A stretch of DNA of 16,605 nt from Larix sibirica (lineage: Eukaryota; Streptophyta; Pinopsida; Pinales; Pinaceae). The notes beneath the pieces are model-generated. The model was not told the origin of the DNA, made no database searches, and saw nothing but the letters and a program-made list of their open reading frames with translations. Positions 1 through 8,704 of the stretch are shown in pieces. The position numbers were made by a program, and so were the translations under genes. The stretch spans positions 10,277 through 26,881 of the forward strand of contig NWUY0300060615.1 of assembly GCA_004151065.3 (NCBI GenBank), given 5' to 3'. The stretch's first letter is position 1, and each line of letters opens with the position of its first letter.

Positions 1-2
1 CA

Positions 3-291
3 GATGGACAAACTGAGGTAGTGAATAGAAGTCTAGGAAATCTCCTGATAATCCTAACTAGTGAGCAGTCGAGACAGTGGGACAAAGTGCTAGCTCAAGC
101 TGAGTTTGCATACAATGATTCACCAAACCGAAGTACAAGAATGATCCCATTCCAAATTCTGTATGGTATGAATCCTAGAGGGGTGTGTGAAATTCTTGAT
201 TTGGGTCAAATGGAAAAGAGAAGTGCAAATGGAGAAGAGTTTGCAACAAGGATTAGTGAACTACAAGAGCAAGTTAAAGCAAGGTTGCAGC
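3..291 (+). pseudogene. Ty3/gypsy integrase, C-terminal part of the catalytic core (partial)
   Basis: The frame is open from the window edge (base 3) to 291. It reads DGQTEVVNRSL at the start, then AQAEFAYNDSPNRST, FQILYGMNPRGVCE and ELQEQVKARLQ. This is the classic end of the integrase core in plant Ty3/gypsy pol, where a DGQTE motif is followed by an AYN block and a PF.I.YG block. The enzyme inserts retrotransposon cDNA into the chromosome. The upstream pol (protease, RT, RNase H and the first catalytic acidic residues) would lie left of the window. The ORF has no internal stop over 96 codons, so this copy is younger than the rest of the window. Homology ends exactly at the N at 292, and the codons after it (ILIFAKYVIV, then stop) do not continue the family. 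The break may be an assembly join and not a biological truncation. The family assignment is firm; the lineage within Ty3/gypsy is not determined. Confidence 0.9.
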
Positions 292-292
292 N
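292..292. other. Single ambiguous base at a homology break
   Basis: One N sits exactly where the integrase reading frame stops matching its family. The base composition and coding character change on the two sides. A lone N at a homology breakpoint is typical of a minimal-length scaffold gap or an unresolved overlap, so continuity between 291 and 293 should not be assumed. Confidence 0.7.
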
Positions 293-1520
293 TATTTTAA
301 TATTTGCAAAGTATGTAATCGTCTAGGGTGTTGTCAGTTTTGAAGAAATGGGACATAGTGGCGATTTGATACTCCCTACGTGGATATCAAGCCAAATAGA
401 CAGTATGTTGATGAGTGATAGCGACTCCTTCAGTGATGGAGGAGAGTTTGTTAGTTTGTTGGTCGTGTTGTTCAGTGATTCGGTTTTGAAGGATTTAGGA
501 TGGGTGAAAAAGGGGAGAAGACAGGGACTCATAGAGCCTGTGCGAGGACCCTGCTTGGAGAGATAGTCGGTGGGATATTTTCTGGAAGACCAAAGGAGAA
601 TGCGACTAGATGGATGTTTTTCTATCTATAAATGAAATTAGCAGTTCTGTGTGTTCAATAATGTTGTTGTGCATTTGAATGAGAGATAAGTTGAGATTCT
701 ATCAGGTAGAGTTGTTTGTAAGCATTAACTTGATGTCTGTGTGAATGAATATTTATTTTGTATGCTTGTGTGAACTCTCATGTATAGTTAAGGACACCCA
801 AGTCATTCCTAGACCGATTATCATTAAGTAACAGGGGATAAATCTTGTTGTATTGAGTTTCACTGTGGATCCGGACGAAGGCCGAACTGGATTGATCGAT
901 TCCCGGATCAATCAACGAAGAAGAATCGCAGAGTTGCAGCCAATTCATTTAACAGAGATTGGACGGCCCAGATCAAGGCCAGAAGGAAGATCGATCATGG
1001 GAAAGGGATCCGCAAGGTGAATGTGCGGGAGAGTAATATTTCTGCAAGTCAATGTGTAGTGTTCTGCATTGATCATATATCAACGGACGAGGTCATTTCC
1101 GCAAGAAATCAACGGTTAATACAGCATTCCGCAGAAGGAAGAAGCTCAGGCGATAACGACTGAAGTTTGTGAAAGACGCATTGCGGAAGACTTTGCAAGA
1201 AAATAAGAAGAGCACACCCGCAATCCGCAAGTTGCAGAAAGGAGCGTTGCAGAAGAAGGTGTTGTGGAAAGGTGGCTACGGCAAGAACATTGTGGAAGGA
1301 CACCGAAGTTGCGGAAAGAAGACGTTTCCGCAAGGCCATTGCGGAAAGTTAATTTTGACTGTCAGAATGTTGCGGAAATCCCATTTTGATGGTAAGGACC
1401 CAGTTGGTTTTTAGCTGAGGTTAGTGGTTCGATTTTAGAGAATCAAAATATTTCCTGGGAGACGTGGGTTGGAATGGATTTTGTCGTTCTCGCTCCCATA
1501 AACAGCATTGTAATGACAGC
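293..1520. other. Non-coding LTR/leader-like region
   Basis: No coding homology is recognised. The stretch 340-600 is G-rich on +, with phrases resembling the 3' tail of a gypsy pol or untranslated region. A TATA-like CTATAAAT lies at 626-633, followed by T/G-rich sequence, the layout expected of an LTR U3/R region on +. From about 860 the composition changes to GC-richer, purine-rich sequence (GATCCGGACGAAGG, then a CCGCAA/GCGGAA-rich block). I could not fix LTR ends: no convincing TG...CA pair, primer-binding site or matching second LTR is visible. The call as retrotransposon untranslated sequence is an inference from composition and from the adjacent integrase on the same strand. Confidence 0.35.
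1000..1385. repeat. Degenerate GCGGAA / CCGCAA-rich block
   Basis: Short motifs of the type TTGCGGAAAG, TTGCAGAAAG and their reverse complements CTTTCCGCAA recur irregularly. Clear examples are near 1008, 1097, 1127, 1179, 1220-1260, 1310, 1325, 1338 and 1370. Spacing is uneven (about 10-40 bp) and both orientations occur, so it is not a clean tandem satellite. An 81-codon frame crosses it (1169-1414), but its Lys/Gly-rich peptide simply mirrors the repeated motif and is unlikely to be a gene. Confidence 0.5.
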
Positions 1521-1889
1521 TTAACTTGGTAATCATATTTCCTTTCGAGCATGAGATCCAAATAATAGTCAACCCAAATAATGGCTACCACAAGAGTGTT
1601 GCTATCTGTAATAAGGATGGAATTTTAGGCATGCATCTGTTAAATTCTTCTTTGTCATTTGGAAAAAAAGTGTCTAGGTCCACTCACATGCCTTTTAATG
1701 GAAAAATGAATGTAAATAGTTGCTAATCCCTATGAAAATTTGGCCAAAATTATTTCATGCCCTAAAATGGTTGAAAACATGATAAATTTTTGGCCTAAAT
1801 GGGGAACAAAGAATAGTCATATATAGTAAGGTTGATAAAAATCAGGCTAATGTTGTAATAGATGTCATTGACAACCCATCTTCCTAACA
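1521..1889. other. Gene-free AT-rich stretch
   Basis: No protein family, RNA gene or repeat boundary is recognised. On the minus strand this is where the rest of the protease and the RT of the gag fragment at 1890-2312 would be expected, but I find no clear match. Either the element is truncated here or it has decayed past recognition. A short T run (1901-1912) lies at the border. Confidence 0.4.
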
Positions 1890-2312
1890 AAATCATATTC
1901 ATTTTTTTTTTGTTAGTGCCAATAATGAAATATAGTGGTGTCCTCTTCAGCCACATTTGCGAGTGGAGAGGCACTAACCTTCATCATACTCCTCTAGTTC
2001 CCATGGTTGGACCTTTGTAGTGGTGATAGTCACGTGGGTTTTGCATCAATTATTAGTTTTTCCCTATCCATGGATCTTGTGGTGTCAAGGCTTGATCATA
2101 GTGTGAGGCTTTGAGCTCAAACAACATTAGCCATCTAGCACAACCTTGGTATTGTTGTGCCAGGGAATTTTTTAGTGATCACACCACTTTCTCATGCCAT
2201 TCTTCTTTGTAACTAGTAATGACTAGTTGCCTCGAGGTTGGTTAACTTACTCTATCCATTATTTTGAGAGTTTGGGTCACCTTTACCCTTTTTTTTGTTG
2301 TGGCTTATGTTT
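1890..2312 (-). pseudogene. Ty3/gypsy gag C-terminus plus start of protease (copy A)
   Basis: Read on the minus strand with frame changes, it gives KGKGDPNSQN, then MRKWCDH and PWHNNT (a zinc-knuckle-like Cys/His segment), ELKAS, an IIDAKP block, TTTK/TTKV and WELEEYDEG, and finally HSQMWLKRTPLYFII. In plant gypsy elements of this type the last block leads directly into the aspartic protease DSG active site. Here the triplet after FII is GTN, so the active site is lost or the fragment ends there. Several stops and frame changes show it is dead. Gag packages element RNA and the protease cleaves the polyprotein. The first ~320 bp are repeated, diverged, at about 3905-4222 in copy B. The similarity stops abruptly at about 2312 on the gag side. 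Confidence 0.75.
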
Positions 2313-2521
2313 ACCTAATATTAATTAAATAAAAAATATTTTTTAGTTTTACATATAAATAGAATTTGATCTTGAAACTTTTTATAGGATAAAAGTTACC
2401 TCAAAGGCCACCTAGGCAAGATTATATAAACATGGTTAGCATAAACTTATATAGGGTGGTTTCCTTATTTTTGAGGTTGTGTAACTATTAAAAAAATTAA
2501 ACCATTTCATTACTAAGTCCT
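2313..2521. other. AT-rich gap, nothing recognised
   Basis: Runs of A and T dominate (for example 2325-2345). No coding or RNA signature is visible between the gag fragment and the SINE. Confidence 0.4.
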
Positions 2522-2544
2522 TCCAAATTTTAAGCTCATTGGGT

Positions 2545-2556
2545 TAGCTCAAGTGG
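2545..2556 (+). promoter_or_regulatory. Pol III A box of SINE copy 1
   Basis: TAGCTCAAGTGG fits the TRGCNNAGYGG consensus with one extra A. It is correctly spaced from the B box at 2591-2600. Confidence 0.65.
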
Positions 2557-2590
2557 TTGAGCATTGTGAATTGCAAGCATTAGGTCATGG

Positions 2591-2600
2591 GGTTAAGTCC
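2591..2600 (+). promoter_or_regulatory. Pol III B box of SINE copy 1
   Basis: GGTTAAGTCC is close to the GGTTCRANNCC consensus; the central C is mutated to A. Confidence 0.6.
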
Positions 2601-2770
2601 TTGTGTTGGTTGCTTATGTGAATATTGTGGACCTCGTTGAATGTCCCCACAGGGTTAGGTTGCAAAAATGCAACAAAACAGTTTACCCAAGTATTGTCCT
2701 CAAAATGAGGGGAAGTGCTTAGAGGATTTCACATGATGTGCATATTTAAACTAAAAAATCCAAAATTTTA

Positions 2771-3587
2771 TTCAAATGTAATTGAGAAATAAATTTGCGA
2801 TGTTATTAAAACTAGGTGTAAAAGTTTGCACCGTTCCCAGGGTGAAGAACATAACCACAAGTCGACCAAGCCAAGGAAGAGGAGCGAATTTCATCCTAGA
2901 AGAGAAAATTTCCAATAAAGTCGTGTGAATAAGTATGGATTTATAGTGATGGTAAATGTCAAGGAAGGTTGGGGGCAAGATACTCCCATGGTCACGACCA
3001 TGGAGGCAAATAATTATTGTGGATTTTGAATGATTAATTGTAAACATGTTTATTGTTAATTATGGCTTATATAAAATCATGTCTTAATGTTATTGTAGTC
3101 GAGACATCTAGATCACGAGTCTTAACATGTTTAGGATAACATTAGCGATAATGAGGTCGCTAAAGAAAAACATGCATGTATGATGAGTGTACATATGTAT
3201 GCTAAGGGGTGTTAAATTGGACAATAGATATATAATATTTAATTTTGATACAATTATAAATTTCTCATCCTAGATGTGGCATAAAATCCACATGTCATTA
3301 GTGATGATTTGTCAATGCCAACTAATCCAACATTGGTGCCTGCTACAACAATTATGATATCAGTAATCAACTTTTAGTAATAAATTTTAATTGTTATGAT
3401 CATATTATACGAACTAGATCACTTATAGATGTTTTTCTTCTCATATATGTGTTGGTTCTACTCAGATTGAACACAAGTGTGCTTTGGGTTCAAATTGACA
3501 ATATCCATTGACACAAGAATAAGAACAACAAATTGCAAACACTAAAAAAAATGCAAAAAATGACATGAAAGAGATAGAATAAATATT
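2771..3587. other. Gene-free spacer between two SINEs
   Basis: A 91-codon minus-strand frame (2772-3047) is present, but it matches nothing I know and has no supporting motif. It is probably a chance frame or an unidentifiable transposon remnant. The rest is AT-rich without visible structure. Confidence 0.4.
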
Positions 3588-3597
3588 TAATGTATCA
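3588..3597. repeat. Left target-site duplication of SINE copy 2
   Basis: TAATGTATCA is repeated perfectly at 3807-3816. The 10-bp match ends at both sides, and the element between carries a pol III promoter and an A-rich tail. Confidence 0.8.
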
Positions 3598-3609
3598 TCC
3601 CAAGAGGTG

Positions 3610-3621
3610 TAGACCAGTTGG
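3610..3621 (+). promoter_or_regulatory. Pol III A box of SINE copy 2
   Basis: TAGACCAGTTGG resembles the tRNA D-arm promoter (TRGYNNARNNGG). It lies 12 bp inside the element, as expected. Confidence 0.65.
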
Positions 3622-3661
3622 GGGTAGGGTACACAATTAAGGCACTCCTTGTGACATTGTG

Positions 3662-3671
3662 GGTTCAAACC
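3662..3671 (+). promoter_or_regulatory. Pol III B box of SINE copy 2
   Basis: GGTTCAAACC is a full match to the GGTTCRANNCC consensus of the tRNA T-arm promoter. Confidence 0.8.
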
Positions 3672-3806
3672 TCGAATAGCATGTGTACCTATGTAGGGGA
3701 AATGTGGGTGCGCTTGGGAGTATAGTGGTAGCGGATAGGAATTGACCATGTGTCACGCAGGTATGAGCACTGCCCTAGTTGTCGATTCCTTCAAACAAAC
3801 AAAAAG

Positions 3807-3816
3807 TAATGTATCA
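3807..3816. repeat. Right target-site duplication of SINE copy 2
   Basis: TAATGTATCA is identical to 3588-3597 and lies directly after the A-rich tail. Confidence 0.8.
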
Positions 3817-3904
3817 ATAATACATTTATGTCTAATATATGATGATTGCACAATATTTATGTATATTTATGCTACTATAATTTCATTTCATTGCTACTTT
3901 AAAT

Positions 3905-5020
3905 TTGGGAGGCATTAGGTTTTGTAGTAGTGATAGCCACGTGGGTTTTGCATCAATTATTAGTTTTTACCTATCCATGGATCTTATGGTGTCGAGGCTT
4001 AGCCAAATTGTGAGGATTTGAGCCCAAACAACACTGACCATCTAGCACAACATTGGAATTATCGTGCCAAGGACTTTTTTTAGTAGTCACGCCACTTTCT
4101 CATGTTCTTCTTCTTCTTTGTAAGTGGCAATTATTGGTTGTCTTGAGGTTGGTTATCTTTACTCTATCCTTTATTTTGAGAGTTAGGGTCACCTTTACTC
4201 TTTTTCTATTGTTACTAATTTTGGGGCCCAGGCTCTTTATTACCCTTATGTCAAACTTTTTGCTCAATCTTGATGGCATACCTATTAGTGGTGCATGACT
4301 AAGAGATGTTAAAAAGAACTTATTTCAATGTATCTATGTAGGTCATTATGGTATTTATAACCAAGACCACTTTGAGTCTCAAATACCTATCCTTGTATGT
4401 AGGGTGTGAAAATTGTTGGTGTACTTTGAAACAATATGGCCTTTACCTTGAAGCAAGATCATCCATCTTGTACACTGGTAAATAAACCAATATGTAAATA
4501 TCCTCCATAAGGGTGTTAACAAATTCCCTCCAAATGGGATTTGTCACATACAGATATAAATCTTCAACATGATGTTCGCAGAAAGTTTCCCACCAATCTT
4601 TGACATGGGGAACGAGCTTTATGAGTGCAAAAGTAATCTTCTCACTATTGGAAAAGTTTTGAACAAAGAATAAACCCTATAGTAAACACAACCATCACTA
4701 CAAATATATTGCATCTATCTTCCCTTCAAATAGAGGGACATCAAAATAACTTGTACCTTGAAGGATTTATTCCCTTCAAAATGACTACTTGTCGAATGTT
4801 TTGTCATCACTACTAGGAGTCGTTGAAATATGTGCGAAATGATGCTCCATCATCTTGTTCCTTTGATGCTCAAGGGATTCTTGGAACAAGTAAAAATTGA
4901 TAAGGTATCCTCCTCTATTGTCTTGGTCCTTGACCTTATTCCTTTGTTACTCAATTGCTTCTTGGAGCAACAAATTGATAGGATCTTTTGATTTGTCATC
5001 TTTCCTTCATCTTCCATGGG
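3905..5020 (-). pseudogene. Ty3/gypsy gag, nearly full length, decayed (copy B)
   Basis: On the minus strand, from about 5020 downward, the remnants are in the family order. First comes a Gln/Glu-rich helical N-terminus (QEAIE, then QESLEHQRNKMMEHHF). Next are YFDVPLFEGKIDA, NFSNSEKITFAL and PHVKDWWETF (4581-4598 encodes the WW core), then IWREFVNTLMEDIY, NNFHTLHTRIGI, HRYIEI, RYAIKIEQK, KGDPNSQNKG, KWRDY and the IIDAKP/TTTK end. This is the retrotransposon gag domain followed by a Lys-rich linker and what was a zinc knuckle; the Cys of KWCD is replaced in KWRDY. At least five stops and several frameshifts are present. Gag forms the virus-like particle. The start is uncertain; ATG codons near 5005-5010 fit, but the 5' LTR and primer-binding site are not visible. 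The C-terminal ~320 bp match copy A at 1990-2312. Confidence 0.8.
4825..4980 (-). repeat. In-frame tandem duplication inside gag copy B
   Basis: On the minus strand the unit starting at 4980 (encodes INLLLQEAIE-QRNK) is followed 78 bp later, at 4902, by a diverged copy (INFYLFQESLEHQRNK). Period 78 is a multiple of three, and the only clear length difference between copies is 3 bp. The reading frame is therefore preserved across the duplication. The duplicated peptide is a predicted helix rich in Gln, Glu and Leu. Confidence 0.6.
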
Positions 5021-7079
5021 AGGTCACTTTGGTTAGTAGGGGAAGTATTCACTATGCTGGGTTAGTTCGAGGCCCAAATCCTTGTACTCTATCCTCATTG
5101 AGGACATGCAGAAAAAGACAATAAAGATCAATTTACGCTAGTACTGCTAATCCATATTGGATTGATAATGAAATGAATTAGTATGAAATATTATAGGGAG
5201 AAAACATATATAATATTGACATCAGCGTATTTAAATGCAACCCAACTTCTCTTAATGAATCAATGGTAAAAAACATTGCAATAAATAATAATAATATTAA
5301 TAATTGAGAGAGGGGGCATTTATATAAGCAACATCTGCTTATTTAAACCACATGGTGGTGGCTTAATATATATAAGAAGAGATATGACAACTACACTCAT
5401 TTGTAAAAATCCCATAATAATAGGTTGAAACTACGTTTTATAATGATGCCAATGAAACATATGAAGAAAACCCCAACTCTTGCATGATCGAGGCTAAGTG
5501 GGAATGATAAGCTAGATGAATATGAGATGTTCGAAAAAGGGACTTGCGAGGATCATAACTTCACTTGAGATTGTTTTGGGGTCTTCTTTATCTTGTTGGA
5601 AAGAGCATTGGCAAACTGAGTTGGGTCCTAGGTTGTTGGGCATAATTGCCCCTAAAATGCATGGTATGGAACCAAAAAAGCACCAAAAATCATGACTATA
5701 AAACTACTAGTATTTATGATTGTTTTTTAGATGACACTAGATGGTCACTTGTATCATGTGCACACTAGATGTTGAGGTGTATGTGTAGGCTCTAGAACTT
5801 GGTGTTCATATTGTTGTTTGCACTAAATGTTATAGAGGTTTTGGGGTGCCACCCAAAACCTTACTAGAGTGCTATCACTTTGACTCACTAAGAGTGTTTC
5901 CCATTGGAACCTAGAGGGGGATCTGTCGGAGCCCCTTGACCCCATTAGATGAGTTAGGGACCAAGGGTGACCTAGTTTGAGATGGCTAGTGCAAGGGAGG
6001 GGTGATTTTTGGAACATGTGAGCTAGTGAGTCAAATGCTTATAGTTGTGCTTATATCAATTGTAGCCATCACATGTTGTCTAGGTACCATTTGAGGCATG
6101 TGAGATCAATGGTGAATACGGGTTGAGGTACATTATCAATTAAGTTATGTGATTATGTGCTCTAATTTTGCATGACTCCATCAATAAGGGCTATAATAAA
6201 ATCCTTCCTTTGACTATTGATATAATCAAAATGTGCACGTACTAGGTACTTTATACCAAAAAACGTGGAATACAAGGGCAACCTCCGTAGTCAAAATTGC
6301 CCTTAATCATGGTACATAACTACCCTCCAAGCATAATAGTTGAGCATAAATAATAATAATGATAAAAAATAAGTTGGACCAAATAGCTTGTACACTCACA
6401 AGAGTTAAGAAAATAAGAGACATAAGTAATGTTTTAGAGGGATCAAATCTACATTGGGTGATGAGTCATAAGCCCCATCCATCTTACTTAGGCTTTCAAT
6501 ATGTGATAATGTGTTCCCGCCCATAATTTCCTTGCTATCCTAGGACGATCCTCTTCCTTTAGAAGGCTAGTTGAGAAAATATATATTCTATTTCAGTGGC
6601 CAGGGGGAGCAACTATTGCACCTATAACATGATGTCAAGGCCTACCTACAAACTAATGGGACTTGAAAAAATAGGTTAGGGTGGGCCCATAGGAATTAGT
6701 AGGAGGATACCTACTCATGGTGTAACATGTATTCCCCTCCAAAAAAATCCAACAACTATCTCAACCTTTTTCAAATCAAATAATAATATGCAAATAAAGG
6801 TTTGCATAGATCACAAATCTATCACACCAAGTAAAAGACTTGTTAGGCTATGTTTTCTCGAACAAATATTCATTCATTATTATTACAAAAAATATGACCT
6901 CTATTTTAATGAGTTGTCATAATGTATTGAACTTGATGACCCAAGGTAGATTGTCCCCTGATAAGCCAACTTTCTAAGAAATAACAATAGGAGCAATTGG
7001 TTATAGAGGTTAGACACACAATACCATGTAGATTAAAAAAATTACTACCATAATAGATGTTTCATGTTTTCATTTTTCA
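5021..7079. other. Long gene-free region
   Basis: No coding homology is recognised on either strand. An A/T microsatellite-like stretch (AATAATAATAATATTAATAATT) lies at 5282-5303. The interval 5540-6130 (for example TTGTTGGAAAGAGC around 5595 and GGAGCCCCTTGACCCC near 5930) has the mixed, CT/GG-rich texture of plant LTR sequence. It could be the 5' LTR and leader of gag copy B, but no ends, TATA box or primer-binding site can be fixed. 6130-7080 is AT-rich and featureless apart from homopolymer runs. The lower part may hold the decayed 3' end of the minus-strand LINE that starts at 8192. Confidence 0.4.
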
Positions 7080-8192
7080 CATAGGTTGAGCCTTTTCATT
7101 GAGAAAACCCCTAATGAACTAATCCCTAGTGTATATCCATGCCCCCAAGTATCAAGGATTAGGCAAAAAAAAAGGCCTTCTTCAACTTCACTAGTGGATT
7201 CCACAACTTTGATAGCAAAATAGCTAGGTCATTTATTTTGATTTTAGCCTTCGGAGCTTATTAATATAATCATCAATGATAGACATTTTAACAAAAGTAT
7301 GTGTGCCCATTTGTAGGCCTGTAATTTTTAAAGGATTTAATTCTATTTTTTGTCAATCTTTCAACAAACCACAAGGCCCTAAACGCCTAGCTTAATCATA
7401 AGATTATTTGGGAGGATCTCTTCAATACACTCTAGGATTAACTTGTCTTGATTTTTTGGAAAAAAATAACCTTTAAGTATAGCCATGGTAGATAGTCAAT
7501 GAGAATTAAAAAATATTAGTAATCTTGTGGATGTTTCTTTTGGATAGGCAAAGCATTAAGAACCATGTGTTATTTCCCAAAACCTTACCTTTGTGAAGCA
7601 AGACCAAAGGTTGCCACAAAGACTGGTCATTGAAGGATGATACTAATGTGAGGGAATTCCCTTATACTAGGCTTAACAATATTCCAAACCTTCCATACAC
7701 TCTTAGCCATAAAGGTTCATTTTATCTTCACACAGGATAGGGTAACAATGAAAGTTAAAGTTTGAGGCTCTTCTAGGAATTTTCCTCTAACAAGACCAAA
7801 GATGTGATACAATTCCTAAGAAAGACTTTCCAAACTCCATCCCCTTGTGTGCTTACAGGACCCATTTGGCACACAAGACTTGGCTCTAGGTGTGACTCTC
7901 AATGATTCCCAGCCACCACCAACTCTTTGGGTAAGCAACATAAATTCCAATTAAACCTATGAAATCCTATGTCCCCATCGATATGGGCCCATAGGAAATT
8001 ACAATGGACCTTCTCTAGTCTCTAGTAATCATTAGCCAAGGGAACCCAATAAGAAGAGTAGTGCATATTCAAGGCGGTGGGGACCTTAATGCAAAATCTA
8101 AATTTTTACCCAAATGCCATGGGCTTAGTGATCCATTTGTCCAACTTTTTTCCAGTCAAATGGGTTTGGATGTTCGTAAGAGTGTCAAAATA
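7080..8192 (-). mobile_element. L1-type LINE, C-terminal part of ORF2, decayed
   Basis: Read on the minus strand with frame changes, it gives LTGKKLDKWITKP, FRFCIKVPTALNMHYSSYWVP, RLEKVHCNFLWA and GDIGFHRFNWNLCCLPKE, then a GGGWESLR block, FMAKSVWKVWNIVKP, SLWQPLVL and finally KLWNPLVKLKKAFFFCLILDTW followed by LGISSLGVFS. This is the region after the RT palm in plant L1-type ORF2: thumb/connection, the HR..W...CLP..GGL signature, and the W-P-...FF-WLIL block that precedes the C-terminal zinc finger. The zinc finger itself is not found. The RT palm is missing too; homology starts abruptly near 8192, consistent with 5' truncation, which is usual for LINEs. Orientation is opposite to the longer LINE at 10959-14417. 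Many stops show it is inactive. Confidence 0.7.
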
Positions 8193-8281
8193 ATTTGATT
8201 ATTATGTTGGTTTGTGGTGAATTGAGAATGGGTGTGTTGTGTAGGAAGGTGATCTAAGAGAGTTATGTGTTATTTTACGAT

Positions 8282-8687
8282 CTTCTTATTTGTGTACCTT
8301 GTTCAAATGAGCATTAAATGTTAAGATGATTAAATATATATTAAATGAATTATGTGTGATGATACCTATCTAATCTAAGTGCCCACTTAGGCTCAAGGTA
8401 CAACTGACTATTTTAGAGACTTCTCTAGCTATGATGTATAGGTTGAGACAATGTTAAACTCAACCACTAAATCATGGATACTCATTATTTCAACAAAAAG
8501 AAACATGATCCTACATATACATGTGAATCAGTGACATGCTAATAGTGCTTAGTTATGATTGTAATGTTGACAATTTAAAACAATGTGTACATAAGTGTTA
8601 CAACGGATAACAAGTTATACAAGTAGAGGTACTCTCTGGATAAGTTCCAAGAAGTGTTATAGTAAACAAAATATCTCATATATGATG
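8282..8687. repeat. Tandem duplication I, unit 1
   Basis: Starts CTTCTTATTTGTGTACCTTG and ends AAAATATCTCATATATGATG. It is repeated at 8705-9127 with scattered substitutions. No coding function or terminal motif is visible in the unit. It ends 17 bp before unit 2. Confidence 0.85.
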
Positions 8688-8704
8688 GACTAGATAATGT
8701 TGAG

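Larger units (their letters stand above)
2533..2758 (+). mobile_element. tRNA-derived SINE, copy 1
   Basis: An RNA polymerase III type 2 promoter is visible. The A box is TAGCTCAAGTGG at 2545-2556 and the B box is GGTTAAGTCC at 2591-2600, about 35 bp further on as in tRNA genes. The B box has lost the usual central C. No tRNA cloverleaf or anticodon arm is evident, so this is a SINE and not a functional tRNA. The body runs to an A-rich tail (AAACTAAAAAA, ending 2758). Flanking near-identical sequences TCCAAATTTTA (2522-2532) and TCCAAAATTTTA (2759-2770) differ by one A and look like target-site duplications. Such elements are mobilised in trans by LINE reverse transcriptase, and LINE remnants occur elsewhere in the window. 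Confidence 0.7.
3598..3806 (+). mobile_element. tRNA-derived SINE, copy 2, complete with target-site duplications
   Basis: This 209-bp element is bounded by a perfect 10-bp direct repeat. It has an A box TAGACCAGTTGG at 3610-3621 and a well-preserved B box GGTTCAAACC at 3662-3671. The tail is A-rich (CAAACAAACAAAAAG). The body between promoter and tail carries no ORF of note. This is the standard anatomy of a plant SINE inserted by target-primed reverse transcription. It shows no obvious similarity to SINE copy 1 outside the promoter boxes, so two families seem to be present. The perfect duplication suggests this is one of the younger insertions here. The family name cannot be given without a database. 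Confidence 0.85.

Noticed and set aside
348-566. 72-codon plus-strand frame just after the first N
   Set aside because: No domain or motif is recognised, and it lies in G-rich LTR-like sequence.
1169-1414. 81-codon Lys/Gly-rich frame
   Set aside because: The peptide is a direct translation of the GCGGAA-type repeat, and the opposite strand is also open. This is a repeat effect, not a gene.
2545-2600. Possible tRNA gene
   Set aside because: Only the A and B boxes match. No acceptor stem or anticodon arm can be folded, and flanking duplications plus an A-rich tail mark a SINE.
2772-3047. 91-codon minus-strand frame
   Set aside because: Low-complexity AT-rich surroundings, no motif and no relation to neighbouring remnants.
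1990-4222. The ~320-bp direct repeats as LTRs of a 2.2-kb element
   Set aside because: They encode gag C-terminus on the minus strand, lack TG...CA ends and have no flanking duplication.
4053-4298. 81-codon Leu-rich plus-strand frame resembling a membrane protein
   Set aside because: It is the antisense of the gag C-terminal linker. The hydrophobic look comes from reading the complement of Lys/Gln-rich codons.
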